49,083 nucleotides of DNA from Desulfotruncus alcoholivorax DSM 16058 (GTDB lineage Bacteria > Bacillota > Desulfotomaculia > Desulfotomaculales > Desulfallaceae), in the NCBI RefSeq assembly GCF_000430885.1, contig NZ_AUMW01000028.1, positions 1 to 49,083 of the forward strand, read 5' to 3'. Under the pieces are notes generated by a model that was given only the letters and a program-made list of their open reading frames with translations, was not told the DNA's origin and searched no databases. Shown here piece after piece: positions 23,519-32,389 of the stretch; within the stretch, counting starts at the first letter, position 1, and every line of letters begins with the position of its first letter. The position numbers and the translations under genes were made by a program.

Positions 23519-26500
23519 TTACAATAAGACAGCCTTGTTTATGGAGAAAAAATGCAAATATTTTTCCAGCACCGGCACACCGGCAATTGATCCGGCCGCC
23601 CGGGCATAAAGCTCCAACTGAATCCTGTATCTGCCTGCGGCCTCCGTAATTTGACCCTCTGACAGCCTGTCGGTTTTGTAATCGATGATAACCAGGCCAT
23701 CCTTTTCTACAAGCAGGCAATCAATAACACCCTGCAGCAAAATAATTTCCCCTGCCGGGATTTTCCCTGCCAGATCCGGATACAATTCAGCAGCTTCAAT
23801 TCCCGTGGTAAAGGGCAGCTCACGCCACAGGCGTCCTTCCCACGCCGCACTGACCAGCCTTAGACCCAGCGGGGTTTTAAAAAACCGGGCAATTTGCTCC
23901 ACCGGCACCAGCCTGCGCTGCTCGTCGCCAAGTATTTTCCGGTCAACCATGTTTTCCAGCTGCTTATCTATTCCGGTTTGATCCAAAGGCTGGTCAAACG
24001 ACAGATTCTGCATGACCAGGTGCACCACCCGGCCCCTTTCGGAGCCGTCAAACCCGCTGCCGGTATAGAAGACCGGCAGGTTAAAGCCGGGTGGCAGCTC
24101 TGCCGCACCGGTTGCGCCCGAGTCCGGGGTTTTCCGGCCAGGGACGGGCAATTCCATCCCTGGTCCGGCTTCTGCCAAACCTTCTTCCGGTTCATCCTGC
24201 CTATGCCTCCATTCCGTAACTGTTACCTTAGAAGGCCGGCCGGCCAGTTCCAGATGGGGATACCGCCATAACAGCCGGTTTTGCAATTCCCCCGCTTCAA
24301 GCAGCTCTTTAGCTCCCCCGGGCCAAGTTTCTTCCTGCTGCCGCAGCCATTCCTCCGGCAGCGGCTCGAGGCGCCGCAGAAACCCCAGCCACGTTTCCGA
24401 CTCCGGCTCCTCTCCCGGTTGATCAGTCTCCCGCAAGTATTTCAGTGTATCGGACGGCCACAGAAAAACCCTCCAGTCACCGGTACCTGCTGCGGCAGCC
24501 TCACCCGCCCGGCTGATCGTTCGATTGATCTTCTGGTTTATGGCCTTCATGGTTGCATGGCTCCACAGGGCCGGTCCCAGCCAGTCCACCGGTGTTTTGG
24601 CACCGGCCAGCAGCGGGGCGCTCAAAGGACCCTCCGCCGGAGCCGCCGAACCGCGCCTGGTCCATTCCTGCACCGCCTTGTCCAGATCTTTAATTGCCGC
24701 AGTTATAATCAGCTTCTCCCTGGCCCGGGTCAGGGCCACATACAGGAGGCGCATTTCCTCCGCCAGCGTTTCCAGCTGCACGCGCTGTTTGATTACCCTG
24801 TGCAATACCGTAGGATACTTAATTCCCCGCTCCAGATCAACTATTACCGGCCCGCACCCCAGCCGGCGGTGCAGCAGCGGGTTTTGGCGCAAATCCGAAA
24901 AATTGAAGCCCCGCCCCAGTCCCGCAACCACCACCACCGGAAACTCAAGCCCCTTGGACCTGTGTACGCTCATCAACCTGACCACATCTTCATTTTCACC
25001 CAAAGAACGGGCCGCATCCATATCGCCCCCGGTTTCCCGGACCTGCTCGACAAAACGGAGGAACCGGAACAGCCCGCGGTACACGGTCCCTTCAAACCGC
25101 CTGGCCCTGTCCACCAGTGCCCTAAGGTTGGCCTGCCGCGTAACCCCGCCTGGCATGGCCCCAACCAGGTCGCAATAACCCGTCTGGCGGTACAGTTCTT
25201 CCAACAGCTCGGCCGGGGAGGTGCGGGAGGCCAGGTCCCGCCAGCTGTCAAGCCGCTCAAGGAAACGGCTTAAGACATTCATTAACTCCCGGTCGGATTC
25301 ACCCGCCCCGGAAGCAACCTGCCTCACCGCACTGTAGAAGTCTCCCCCGGGACAGGCTACACGTATTTCAGCCAGCCGGGCGGCATCCAGGCCGATAATG
25401 GGAGAGCGCAGCACCGCCGCCAGGGGAATATCACGGGCCGGGTTGTCAATAACCTGGAGTAAAGCGATTACGGTTTGTACTTCCGGCGCGTCGAAATACC
25501 CCCCGCCACCGTCCGCATAAGCAGGAATACCATACCGGCGGAACTCCTCAAGATAGATTCCGGCCCGGCCCCTGGGCGACCTCATCAATACAACTATGTC
25601 CCGCCAGGTAACCCGCCGCAGGCCGCCGGTTTCCCCTTCCTTCACCAGCCGGTAAACACGTTCCGCCACCCAGCGCGCTTCCAGCCGCACCAGGTCCAGT
25701 TCATCCAGAGCCTCAGCTTCGGCTAAAGACTCTTCTTCCGAGTCTTCCCCGCCCACCCTGGCTTGCTGTCCGCAGTGTTCCAGCAGGTGGATCTCCACCG
25801 GAGATTCCTCCACCTCTTTTCCTCCCTCTTCCCCCACATCTTCTCCGCAACCCTCATTTTCGCTGTCGCCGACGGGCCTGCCTGCGCCGGGATTGAGGCG
25901 GGCCCGGTCATCATAGGCCAGTTCGGCCACCTGCTCGTTCATGAGCCTGCCAAACAGATAATTAACCGTATTTAATATTTCAGGGCGGCTGCGAAAGTTT
26001 GAGCGCAAGTCCAGGCGCAAACCTTCTCCGCCGCCTGCAGCTTGATCATCAATATCCCCGAAACTGCGATAATAGTCGAGAAAGACTGTGGGGTCGGCCA
26101 GCCTGAACCTGTAGATGCTCTGCTTCACATCACCCACCAGAAAACGGTTATTTCTCCGGGATACCAGCCGCAGCACAGCCTCCTGGACTCCGTTGATGTC
26201 CTGGTACTCGTCCACCAGCACCTCGCTAAAATATTCTTGATACTCCAGGGCAACGCTGGACGGCAGCAGCGGGGCGGACGGGTCGCCGGGCGGCTCCACA
26301 CCCCAATTGGATGCTTCGGCGTTTTGGGCCAAAACCGCCAGGGCAAAATGTTCAAGATCGGAAAAATCCACCACGGCCCGGTCCAACTTGTGATTCAAGT
26401 ATACTTTTTTAAAACGCAAAGTCAAATCCGCCAGCACCCGCACCAGAGGGGCGGCCCGCAGTAGATCGCCAAGTATATCCCCGGTGGAACGGCTGAAGCA

Positions 26501-27475
26501 ATCTTTGTATATTGCCGCCGACCTTTTTTTAACACCGTCGCGCAGCTCCTGTACCTTTTTCTTAATTTCCCCCAGGGACTCCCCTTGGCGAACCCTGGGC
26601 AGCGCGGGCCAGTTGATAAGCTGGCCCAGGGCCTCTTTAAGATCTTCAAACGGCCCGTCAACCAGCTGCAGCAGTTTGCGCACCCCTGCGGCATCCCCGG
26701 CCAGCCTGTCTGTATAGCCGGACGGCCCGCCCGGTCCGGCTGTCAGCCTCAGTGCCTGTTCCAGGTCATCACGCCAGTTTTCAAATTCCAGGCGCAGCAT
26801 ATCCCGCCAGTCCTTGATCCAGGTTTGTTCTTCCCAGGGCCGGGTGCCGGACTGTTCCAGCATTGCGGCCACACTGTTCAGCCACGCTGCCGGCCGGGGC
26901 ATACTGTGGGCAAACTCATACAGGCGTAGAATTAACTGCACCAGTTCGCGGTCGTCTCCATGGCGCCCCGCCATGGTCCGGGCCAGCTGCAAAAACGGTG
27001 ACTGCGGCGGTGCATCCCGGTGTTCTTCGTAGCAATTTTCCAACATCCCCTCAATAATTTCACTGCGCAGCATGGAGGCTTCGTTTTCATCCATTACCCG
27101 AAAACCCGGGTCCAGCTTCAAAAGGTAAAAGTGGCTCCTGATTACCTCGCTGCAAAAGGAGTGGAGCGTACCGATATTGGCCCGGGGCACCAGGAACAGC
27201 TGGCGCTGCAGCAGCTCACTGTCCGGCTGCTCCTGCAGGGCCCGGGCCAAAGCCGCACCAACCCTGTGGCGCATTTCCCCCGCGGCGGCATCGGTGAAAG
27301 TAACCACCAGTAATCTATCCAAATCCACCGGATTTTTCCGGTCCAGCAGCATTTGGATTATTCTTTCCACCAGCACTGCCGTTTTTCCGGAGCCGGCAGC
27401 AGCTGAAACCAGCAGGTTTCCATTCCTGGTCTCTATGGCCTTGCGCTGTTCACCGGTCCAGCGAATAGAAGTCAA
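23519..27475 (-). CDS. addA: ATP-dependent helicase/nuclease subunit A
   Basis: A 1318-residue UvrD-type helicase with a C-terminal RecB-family nuclease. It has Walker A AAAGSGKT (25-32), the Walker B-like DEYQD and the nuclease motif GVIDCLLVEKDG with DYKTD near the end. With AddB it unwinds and resects double-strand breaks and makes recombinogenic 3' tails. TTG 27475 is chosen because AAAGGGGGTG lies 6 bases upstream; it starts inside the last codons of addB (26-bp overlap), so the two are translationally coupled. The frame is open to 27538, without a ribosome site. An acidic Glu-rich insertion is in mid-protein, as is common for AddA. Confidence 0.95.
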   Translation of the reverse strand: MTSIRWTGEQRKAIETRNGNLLVSAAAGSGKTAVLVERIIQMLLDRKNPVDLDRLLVVTFTDAAAGEMRHRVGAALARALQEQPDSELLQRQLFLVPRANIGTLHSFCSEVIRSHFYLLKLDPGFRVMDENEASMLRSEIIEGMLENCYEEHRDAPPQSPFLQLARTMAGRHGDDRELVQLILRLYEFAHSMPRPAAWLNSVAAMLEQSGTRPWEEQTWIKDWRDMLRLEFENWRDDLEQALRLTAGPGGPSGYTDRLAGDAAGVRKLLQLVDGPFEDLKEALGQLINWPALPRVRQGESLGEIKKKVQELRDGVKKRSAAIYKDCFSRSTGDILGDLLRAAPLVRVLADLTLRFKKVYLNHKLDRAVVDFSDLEHFALAVLAQNAEASNWGVEPPGDPSAPLLPSSVALEYQEYFSEVLVDEYQDINGVQEAVLRLVSRRNNRFLVGDVKQSIYRFRLADPTVFLDYYRSFGDIDDQAAGGGEGLRLDLRSNFRSRPEILNTVNYLFGRLMNEQVAELAYDDRARLNPGAGRPVGDSENEGCGEDVGEEGGKEVEESPVEIHLLEHCGQQARVGGEDSEEESLAEAEALDELDLVRLEARWVAERVYRLVKEGETGGLRRVTWRDIVVLMRSPRGRAGIYLEEFRRYGIPAYADGGGGYFDAPEVQTVIALLQVIDNPARDIPLAAVLRSPIIGLDAARLAEIRVACPGGDFYSAVRQVASGAGESDRELMNVLSRFLERLDSWRDLASRTSPAELLEELYRQTGYCDLVGAMPGGVTRQANLRALVDRARRFEGTVYRGLFRFLRFVEQVRETGGDMDAARSLGENEDVVRLMSVHRSKGLEFPVVVVAGLGRGFNFSDLRQNPLLHRRLGCGPVIVDLERGIKYPTVLHRVIKQRVQLETLAEEMRLLYVALTRAREKLIITAAIKDLDKAVQEWTRRGSAAPAEGPLSAPLLAGAKTPVDWLGPALWSHATMKAINQKINRTISRAGEAAAAGTGDWRVFLWPSDTLKYLRETDQPGEEPESETWLGFLRRLEPLPEEWLRQQEETWPGGAKELLEAGELQNRLLWRYPHLELAGRPSKVTVTEWRHRQDEPEEGLAEAGPGMELPVPGRKTPDSGATGAAELPPGFNLPVFYTGSGFDGSERGRVVHLVMQNLSFDQPLDQTGIDKQLENMVDRKILGDEQRRLVPVEQIARFFKTPLGLRLVSAAWEGRLWRELPFTTGIEAAELYPDLAGKIPAGEIILLQGVIDCLLVEKDGLVIIDYKTDRLSEGQITEAAGRYRIQLELYARAAGSIAGVPVLEKYLHFFSINKAVLL

Positions 27476-30400
27476 TACATACACCCCCTTTACGTCCGGC
27501 CTCATATTGGACGCGGCGCCTGAGTTCCTTGGCATCAAGGTTTACACTGCGAAAACGGTTTTCCGGCAGCCATAAATCAAACCGGCAGACCGGGCCATAG
27601 GCGCAAAAATCACAGGCCCCGGAATTACCAATTTTGAGCGGGGCGATATCAACCCGCCCTGCGGCTATGTCCTGCCCGATCATTTTTAGCAGCTGGCCCA
27701 GAGAGTCCATCAGCCGCTGGAACTCCTCCGGCGTGTATACCGAAGCCGCACTGCGGCCGGAAATACCGCCATCCTTGTTTAATGAGGCGGGGACCAGCAG
27801 GGAAGTGCAGCCCGGTCCCAGACCTTTGTCCAACAACCGGTACAGTTCAGCTCCGCAGTCGACCAATAAACCATTTAATTTAAATTGTTTTAACCATTCC
27901 CGTTCCAAATCAGAAACGGGCACATCCGGAACAGACAGGTTCAAAATAGGACGCTGCACTTTTAAATAGAAGGCCCCGGCAGGCTCAACTTTCTGACCGG
28001 AACGGGCGCAAAATGAGGCAAAGTATTTCAGGGCCACCTGCAAATACACCAGCAGTTGAAGCTGAGCCCCCGCCAGCACCCGGGGCAGCTCAAGTTTTTC
28101 CGGGCCGGACTTGTAATCGATAACCCTCAAATAATAACCTTCCTGTGCCGGCCCCAGATCCACCCTGTCGATACGGCCGCTTAAAGTTAACTTCACCCCG
28201 CCGGCCAGCTCCAGTTCCAGCGGCGGCAGCAGCAGTTCAGGCCAAAAAGGCGCCGGGCCGGTAATACTCCCGGCTTGCGACGGTATTTTTCCCCGCGGGC
28301 CAAAGTATACTTCCAGGGCTGCGGGACGAAAGCCGCTCTCCCTCATTTGCCTGGCCATAGCCAGGGCAGTATCATTCAAACGCTCCAGCAGGCGGTCTTT
28401 TTGCCGGCGCAAACGGGCGCTGCTCAATAAGATCCTGCCCTGCAGGCGGGGGGCCAGAGTATCTACAATTCCGGCGCAAATATCTTTGACCTGTTCGTCG
28501 TTTAGATTATCCCAGTGGGCGCCTGCACCGGTCACCTTCTCCACAAAAATTCGTAAAGCCTCGTGGTAGAACTGGCCGGTATCAGGAGGCGCCAGCCGGT
28601 AGACAGCCCTTTCTTCAAGCTGCAGCCCGTGGGCTAAAAAGTGCGCAAAGGGGCACCGGACGAACCGTTCCAAACGCGAAACGCTGCTGGCAAAATATTT
28701 TTGTTTACCATTGCCGCGGCTCCACAAACCAAGCGCCAGATCTTCGCCCAAAGGAGCTTCCGTGTTCCTGCGGGAAAGGCCGTTAACCAGCAGCTGGAGC
28801 TTTGGCCGCCACTCGTCCCTTTCAGCCAGCAGGTTGTAAAGCCTCCACCACGCCGGGTGGACCCGGCGCCCCCAGGCCGCTTCCCGCCAGCGCAGCGCAA
28901 GACGTGGCAGCAGCCCTGCCGGGTGTTCCATAAAATCCAGGTCGGCACGCCCTCCGGGAGGGTCTGCCGGCATCAATTCGGTTTCCAGCCCGGGGAAAAG
29001 TTCCCGGACACGCCTGATAACCATTGAAGGAGAAACGGCCCTGCCCTCATCGTCACCCAGGGGGTAGCTTAAATAAAGCGCCCCACCGGTGCGCGTAAGC
29101 GCCCGGTAAACCAGAAATTGTTCCTGGTACAGTCTGTCCCGGGTCCCCGGCGGCAGCTCCAGTTCTTTGGCGGCCAGCCGGCCGGAAAGCAGCTCCCGTT
29201 CCCGCTCGGTAAAGACACCGTACTTACGAATGGCGGCGGGCAGGACACCCTCGGTAAGTCCCGGAATGAAAAGAGCTTCCACATCGCGCGGGGGACGGGA
29301 GCGGTCCAGGCTGCCTATAGTAACAGCATCCAGCCCGGGCGGAATCATACCCAGGCTCAGCGCCTCAAAGCCCGCGTCCAGCACCGCGCCCCATTCAGCC
29401 ACGGTCAGCCTGTCATTGCCCAGCACTTCGGCCAGTTCATCCAACAGCCCGTTGACCAGCCGCCAGACCTGAAGGTGCTGCCGCGCCAGGTCGGGACGCC
29501 CTGCATCAAGGGCAGCGTTGCTCCATTGATCCAACCGCCACGGAATACCAAGCTCCAAACATAAATCCACCAAAACACGGGACCAGTCCCGCCCGGTGAT
29601 GCGGCCCGGTTGGCCGGAAGCCGCACCCCGGACCTTCAGCTGGGCGGCCCTTAATTCCTTTATCGCCCTCCGGCGCACAGCATCTATTTCAGCCAGTTCC
29701 GGCGGCATATCCTCCTCCGGTTTATCTTCCAACCAGTTGCGCCCGGGCAAATACCTCCACGGCTCTTCGCCATACCACCTGCTGCCCCTGATTCCCGCCG
29801 CCAGCACATAATTCTCCAGCCGGTCTGTTTCATCCCGGTTCAATGGCGCCAGGCCGGTTTTTAAATATCTGAACACGGGATCATAAGTCCAGCCCAACTG
29901 CCAGACTTCCACCGCCGACCTCAACAGTTCAACCAGTGGATGGTGCATTATGCTTTGCCTGTGATCAATAAAAAACGGTATTTCGTAATCCTCAAAAACC
30001 CGCTGAAACAGAGGAAAGTAAACATTAATGTCCCTTACCGCAACCATAATCCTACGGGGACGCAGACCGCCGTCCCTCATCAGCCTGCGGACTTTTCTGG
30101 CTATGCCTTCCACCTCGGCCCGGGTATTGACCGCAGCTGCGAGAAAAATCCGGTCAAGCTGCTCCTTATAAGAACGCACCGGGTAAGTAAAGAAACTTTT
30201 CTCCAGGTACGCCAGCTCCGGCGCGTTCTTAAAGCGCCAATTAGCGCCGGTAGCCCAAAAAACAGTTTCCACAGCCGCACCCGCACTGCGGGCCAGGCGG
30301 CAGAGCCTGTGATAGGTTTCTTTGGGCTTGACAAACGGGTGGTTCTCAGGCAGGCGCTTTTGGGTCGAAGCCTCATCCAGGCACAGCGTTATGGTAAGTT

Positions 30401-31058
30401 CCTTTGACTTAAGGAAAAGCGCTTTGATTACCTCATATTCCTGGGGGGTAAAGGAATTGAACCCGTCCACCCATACCCGGCATCCCTCCAGCATAGCTGA
30501 ACCCGGTATTTGTCCGGCCAAAAGATTCAAGTAATCATCCGGATCTGTATACTTATCAGCCAGTTTTTCATTTACCCGGCGAAAAACCAGGCTGAAGTCC
30601 CTTAGTTTCATACCCAGTTGGCCGTCTTCCAGCCCGGCTGCCTCAATTAAATCCTCCGGGGAAAGCCGGCAGGTTTTTACCTCACCCACCAGTTCGGAAA
30701 GAGATGCCAGAAAACCATGCCGGTTTTGCATGGCACCCATCATCTCCAGGCTGCCTTTTTCCTCCAGCAAAATACCCTTGAGCATCATCCTTCGCCCCAG
30801 TTCACTAACCGGGAGCAGCGCGGCGCCGCCGGTTTCCCGCAGCACCCGGTGCGCAAAACGGCGAAAGCTATAAACCTGGGCCCGCATGCTGCCCCCGAAC
30901 CGGGCCAGTTCCCGTTCCATTGAGAAAGTCTCCTGGGCGGGGACGATGAAAACCAGCGGCGGCCCCAGCGGGCTCTCCCGCAGTTTGGCAAATATTTCAT
31001 CCAGGCAGCGGCGGGTCTTGCCAACTCCCGCACGCCCCAATAACAGACGCAGGGCCAT
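27450..31058 (-). CDS. addB: ATP-dependent helicase/deoxyribonuclease subunit B
   Basis: A 1202-residue partner of AddA. The Walker A motif is near the N-terminus (LGRAGVGKT, residues 6-14). The C-terminal part holds the nuclease motif (RVIDYKSG) and the iron-sulfur Cys set: one Cys in RCPFAHF and three in CDFCAYGPVC. It scans for Chi and has the second nuclease. ATG 31058 follows AAGGGGGGG at 5 bases; the frame is open to 31076. The gene pair order addB-addA and the overlap are as in Bacillus. Confidence 0.94.
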   Translation of the reverse strand: MALRLLLGRAGVGKTRRCLDEIFAKLRESPLGPPLVFIVPAQETFSMERELARFGGSMRAQVYSFRRFAHRVLRETGGAALLPVSELGRRMMLKGILLEEKGSLEMMGAMQNRHGFLASLSELVGEVKTCRLSPEDLIEAAGLEDGQLGMKLRDFSLVFRRVNEKLADKYTDPDDYLNLLAGQIPGSAMLEGCRVWVDGFNSFTPQEYEVIKALFLKSKELTITLCLDEASTQKRLPENHPFVKPKETYHRLCRLARSAGAAVETVFWATGANWRFKNAPELAYLEKSFFTYPVRSYKEQLDRIFLAAAVNTRAEVEGIARKVRRLMRDGGLRPRRIMVAVRDINVYFPLFQRVFEDYEIPFFIDHRQSIMHHPLVELLRSAVEVWQLGWTYDPVFRYLKTGLAPLNRDETDRLENYVLAAGIRGSRWYGEEPWRYLPGRNWLEDKPEEDMPPELAEIDAVRRRAIKELRAAQLKVRGAASGQPGRITGRDWSRVLVDLCLELGIPWRLDQWSNAALDAGRPDLARQHLQVWRLVNGLLDELAEVLGNDRLTVAEWGAVLDAGFEALSLGMIPPGLDAVTIGSLDRSRPPRDVEALFIPGLTEGVLPAAIRKYGVFTERERELLSGRLAAKELELPPGTRDRLYQEQFLVYRALTRTGGALYLSYPLGDDEGRAVSPSMVIRRVRELFPGLETELMPADPPGGRADLDFMEHPAGLLPRLALRWREAAWGRRVHPAWWRLYNLLAERDEWRPKLQLLVNGLSRRNTEAPLGEDLALGLWSRGNGKQKYFASSVSRLERFVRCPFAHFLAHGLQLEERAVYRLAPPDTGQFYHEALRIFVEKVTGAGAHWDNLNDEQVKDICAGIVDTLAPRLQGRILLSSARLRRQKDRLLERLNDTALAMARQMRESGFRPAALEVYFGPRGKIPSQAGSITGPAPFWPELLLPPLELELAGGVKLTLSGRIDRVDLGPAQEGYYLRVIDYKSGPEKLELPRVLAGAQLQLLVYLQVALKYFASFCARSGQKVEPAGAFYLKVQRPILNLSVPDVPVSDLEREWLKQFKLNGLLVDCGAELYRLLDKGLGPGCTSLLVPASLNKDGGISGRSAASVYTPEEFQRLMDSLGQLLKMIGQDIAAGRVDIAPLKIGNSGACDFCAYGPVCRFDLWLPENRFRSVNLDAKELRRRVQYEAGRKGGVCIDFYSLDR

Positions 31059-31080
31059 AGTTACCCCCCCTTGCACTTCA

Positions 31081-31133
31081 TCGCCATACCTTTGTCATTG
31101 CCGCTTCGCTTCACTACTTGCAACGACATGGTG
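31081..31133. repeat. Dispersed repeat, family GCTTCGTCGCTTCGCT (copy 2, diverged)
   Basis: TTGTCATTGCCGCTTCGCTT, then ACTTGCAACGACATGGTGG. It matches the ends of the 36561-36662 element. It lies upstream of addB. Confidence 0.65.
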
Positions 31134-31257
31134 GACGATTAAATTATACCGCTCTAACCGGCCAGTTATTTGTCCGGAGTTTTTTTAAATGAAAGTACTA
31201 AATTCAAAACTAGATCATAAAATATAAGCATGAACAACCAAACGGGGTGAGTTACAG

Positions 31258-31593
31258 ATGGCTTCAAATCAGGTTCCGTGTGTTTCCGGCCGCTACAGGC
31301 GCGTCAAACCCGGCGACACCTTGTACACCATTGCCAAGGAAGCCGGTACAACAGTGGATACACTGATAAGGCTTAATCCCGGCATCGACCCCCTGAACCT
31401 GCAGGTCGGCCAGAAGATCTGTCTTCCCGAAATTGCCTGCGCTTCAGGGATTTATTGGGTTGTAGCCCCGGGCGACACGCTATATCTGATTGCCCGGTCA
31501 ATAGGAACCACCGTCGACATATTATTAAAGTTAAACCCCGGTATCGACCCCTCCAACTTACAGGAAAACCAAACCATCTGCCTGCCGGAATAA
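31258..31593 (+). CDS. Two-LysM-domain protein
   Basis: A 111-residue protein made of two LysM repeats (about 12-57 and 64-109), each with the YxVxPGDTLYxIA start and a LNPGID core. LysM binds peptidoglycan N-acetylglucosamine. There is no signal peptide; in spore formers such LysM-only proteins are often spore-coat proteins, but nothing here proves that. GGGGTGAG precedes ATG 31258. It is monocistronic. Confidence 0.9.
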   Translation: MASNQVPCVSGRYRRVKPGDTLYTIAKEAGTTVDTLIRLNPGIDPLNLQVGQKICLPEIACASGIYWVVAPGDTLYLIARSIGTTVDILLKLNPGIDPSNLQENQTICLPE

Positions 31594-31710
31594 AGCAATA
31601 TATGTAACTGCTCAGGAGTCATAATAATTTTTGGGTACAATTCAAGTGGAATGCAGGAAATCCCTATTGAATTCTGACTACCTGAATAGTAACCAATATG
31701 TAAACAGTAT

Positions 31711-31749
31711 AAGCCACCCGGTTGGATGGGTGGCTTTCATTTTTTTTCA
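31711..31749 (+). terminator. Terminator after the LysM gene
   Basis: AAGCCACCC / GGGTGGCTT stem (31711-31719 and 31728-31736) followed by TTCATTTTTTTTC. Confidence 0.85.
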
Positions 31750-31784
31750 ATTAATTTAGAACGGAAAAAACCAATCACCCGTTA

Positions 31785-32039
31785 TTAGCCCTCCAAATAA
31801 TATAAAACGTAAGCCCTTTCCGGGTCCTGGCGGATCGTCTCCATCACGGAAGGGGATACCGAAATTTCACCTACAAAATTAAAATCAGCGTTAAGATCAA
31901 AGTCTTCCTCATCGGTTACCTTGTAGCATTCCAAAACAGCATTGGGGTCCTCTGTTTTTATGCCCAGTGACAAGTATTGCTTTTTTGCCTCGTCCGGGGA
32001 ATCAGCAAAGATAATACGTGTATTGGTTGTATGTTTCAT
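31785..32039 (-). CDS. Small hypothetical protein
   Basis: An 84-residue acidic protein with no motif I recognise (ADSPDEAKKQYLSLGI near the start; Asp/Glu-rich middle; aromatic end AYVLYYLEG). AGGAGG lies about 9 bases before ATG 32039, so it is a real gene. It is separated from the 20-residue gene upstream by a terminator. Confidence 0.75.
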   Translation of the reverse strand: MKHTTNTRIIFADSPDEAKKQYLSLGIKTEDPNAVLECYKVTDEEDFDLNADFNFVGEISVSPSVMETIRQDPERAYVLYYLEG

Positions 32040-32100
32040 CCTTGATTTCCTCCTGTGTACTTTTAAACATTAAAATACACCCAATTTCTTCAAATCGCAA

Positions 32101-32132
32101 CCCCCAAAAAAGAAAAATGCCCTGATCAGGCA
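32101..32132 (-). terminator. Terminator of the 20-residue membrane protein gene
   Basis: The palindrome CCTGATCAGG within TGCC..GGCA (32118-32132) is followed on the minus strand by TTTTTCTTTTTT. The stop codon TGA (32128-32126) lies in the hairpin. Confidence 0.65.
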
Positions 32133-32188
32133 CTCGCAAATCTTCTTTTAATAAAGGCAACTATAAAAGCCAGTATAACTAAACTCAT
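32126..32188 (-). CDS. Very small hydrophobic protein (20 residues)
   Basis: A 20-residue reading frame starting at ATG 32188: MSLVILAFIVAFIKRRFASA. A single hydrophobic helix is followed by a KRR positive-inside anchor. AAGGAG (32204-32199) is 10 bases upstream; an in-frame GTG at 32194 would add two residues. A TATAAT (32237-32232) lies about 43 bases upstream and a terminator with a T-tract starts at the stop codon. The set promoter box, ribosome site, frame and terminator supports a real tiny gene, similar in kind to known small membrane regulatory peptides. Function unknown. Confidence 0.6.
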   Translation of the reverse strand: MSLVILAFIVAFIKRRFASA

Positions 32189-32389
32189 TTGCACATATCT
32201 CCTTACACTAAATACATCATTATGTTCAAACATTATATGCAACACCCCTGTAGATTGACACCCAAAGCCGGTTATTTTTATATCAGCACTGTTCAGCTAT
32301 AACAATCTTTAATGGCCCCACCCCCTCTGCCTTCACCGATATGTTTATGAAATTATCCGAAAAGCAGGGCGATAAATCCAACTGATAGC

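Noticed and set aside
24281-25273. Open frame of 330 codons on the plus strand
   Set aside because: Antisense to addA; Pro/Arg/Gln-rich composition of a shadow frame and no ribosome site. addA is clearly the real gene.
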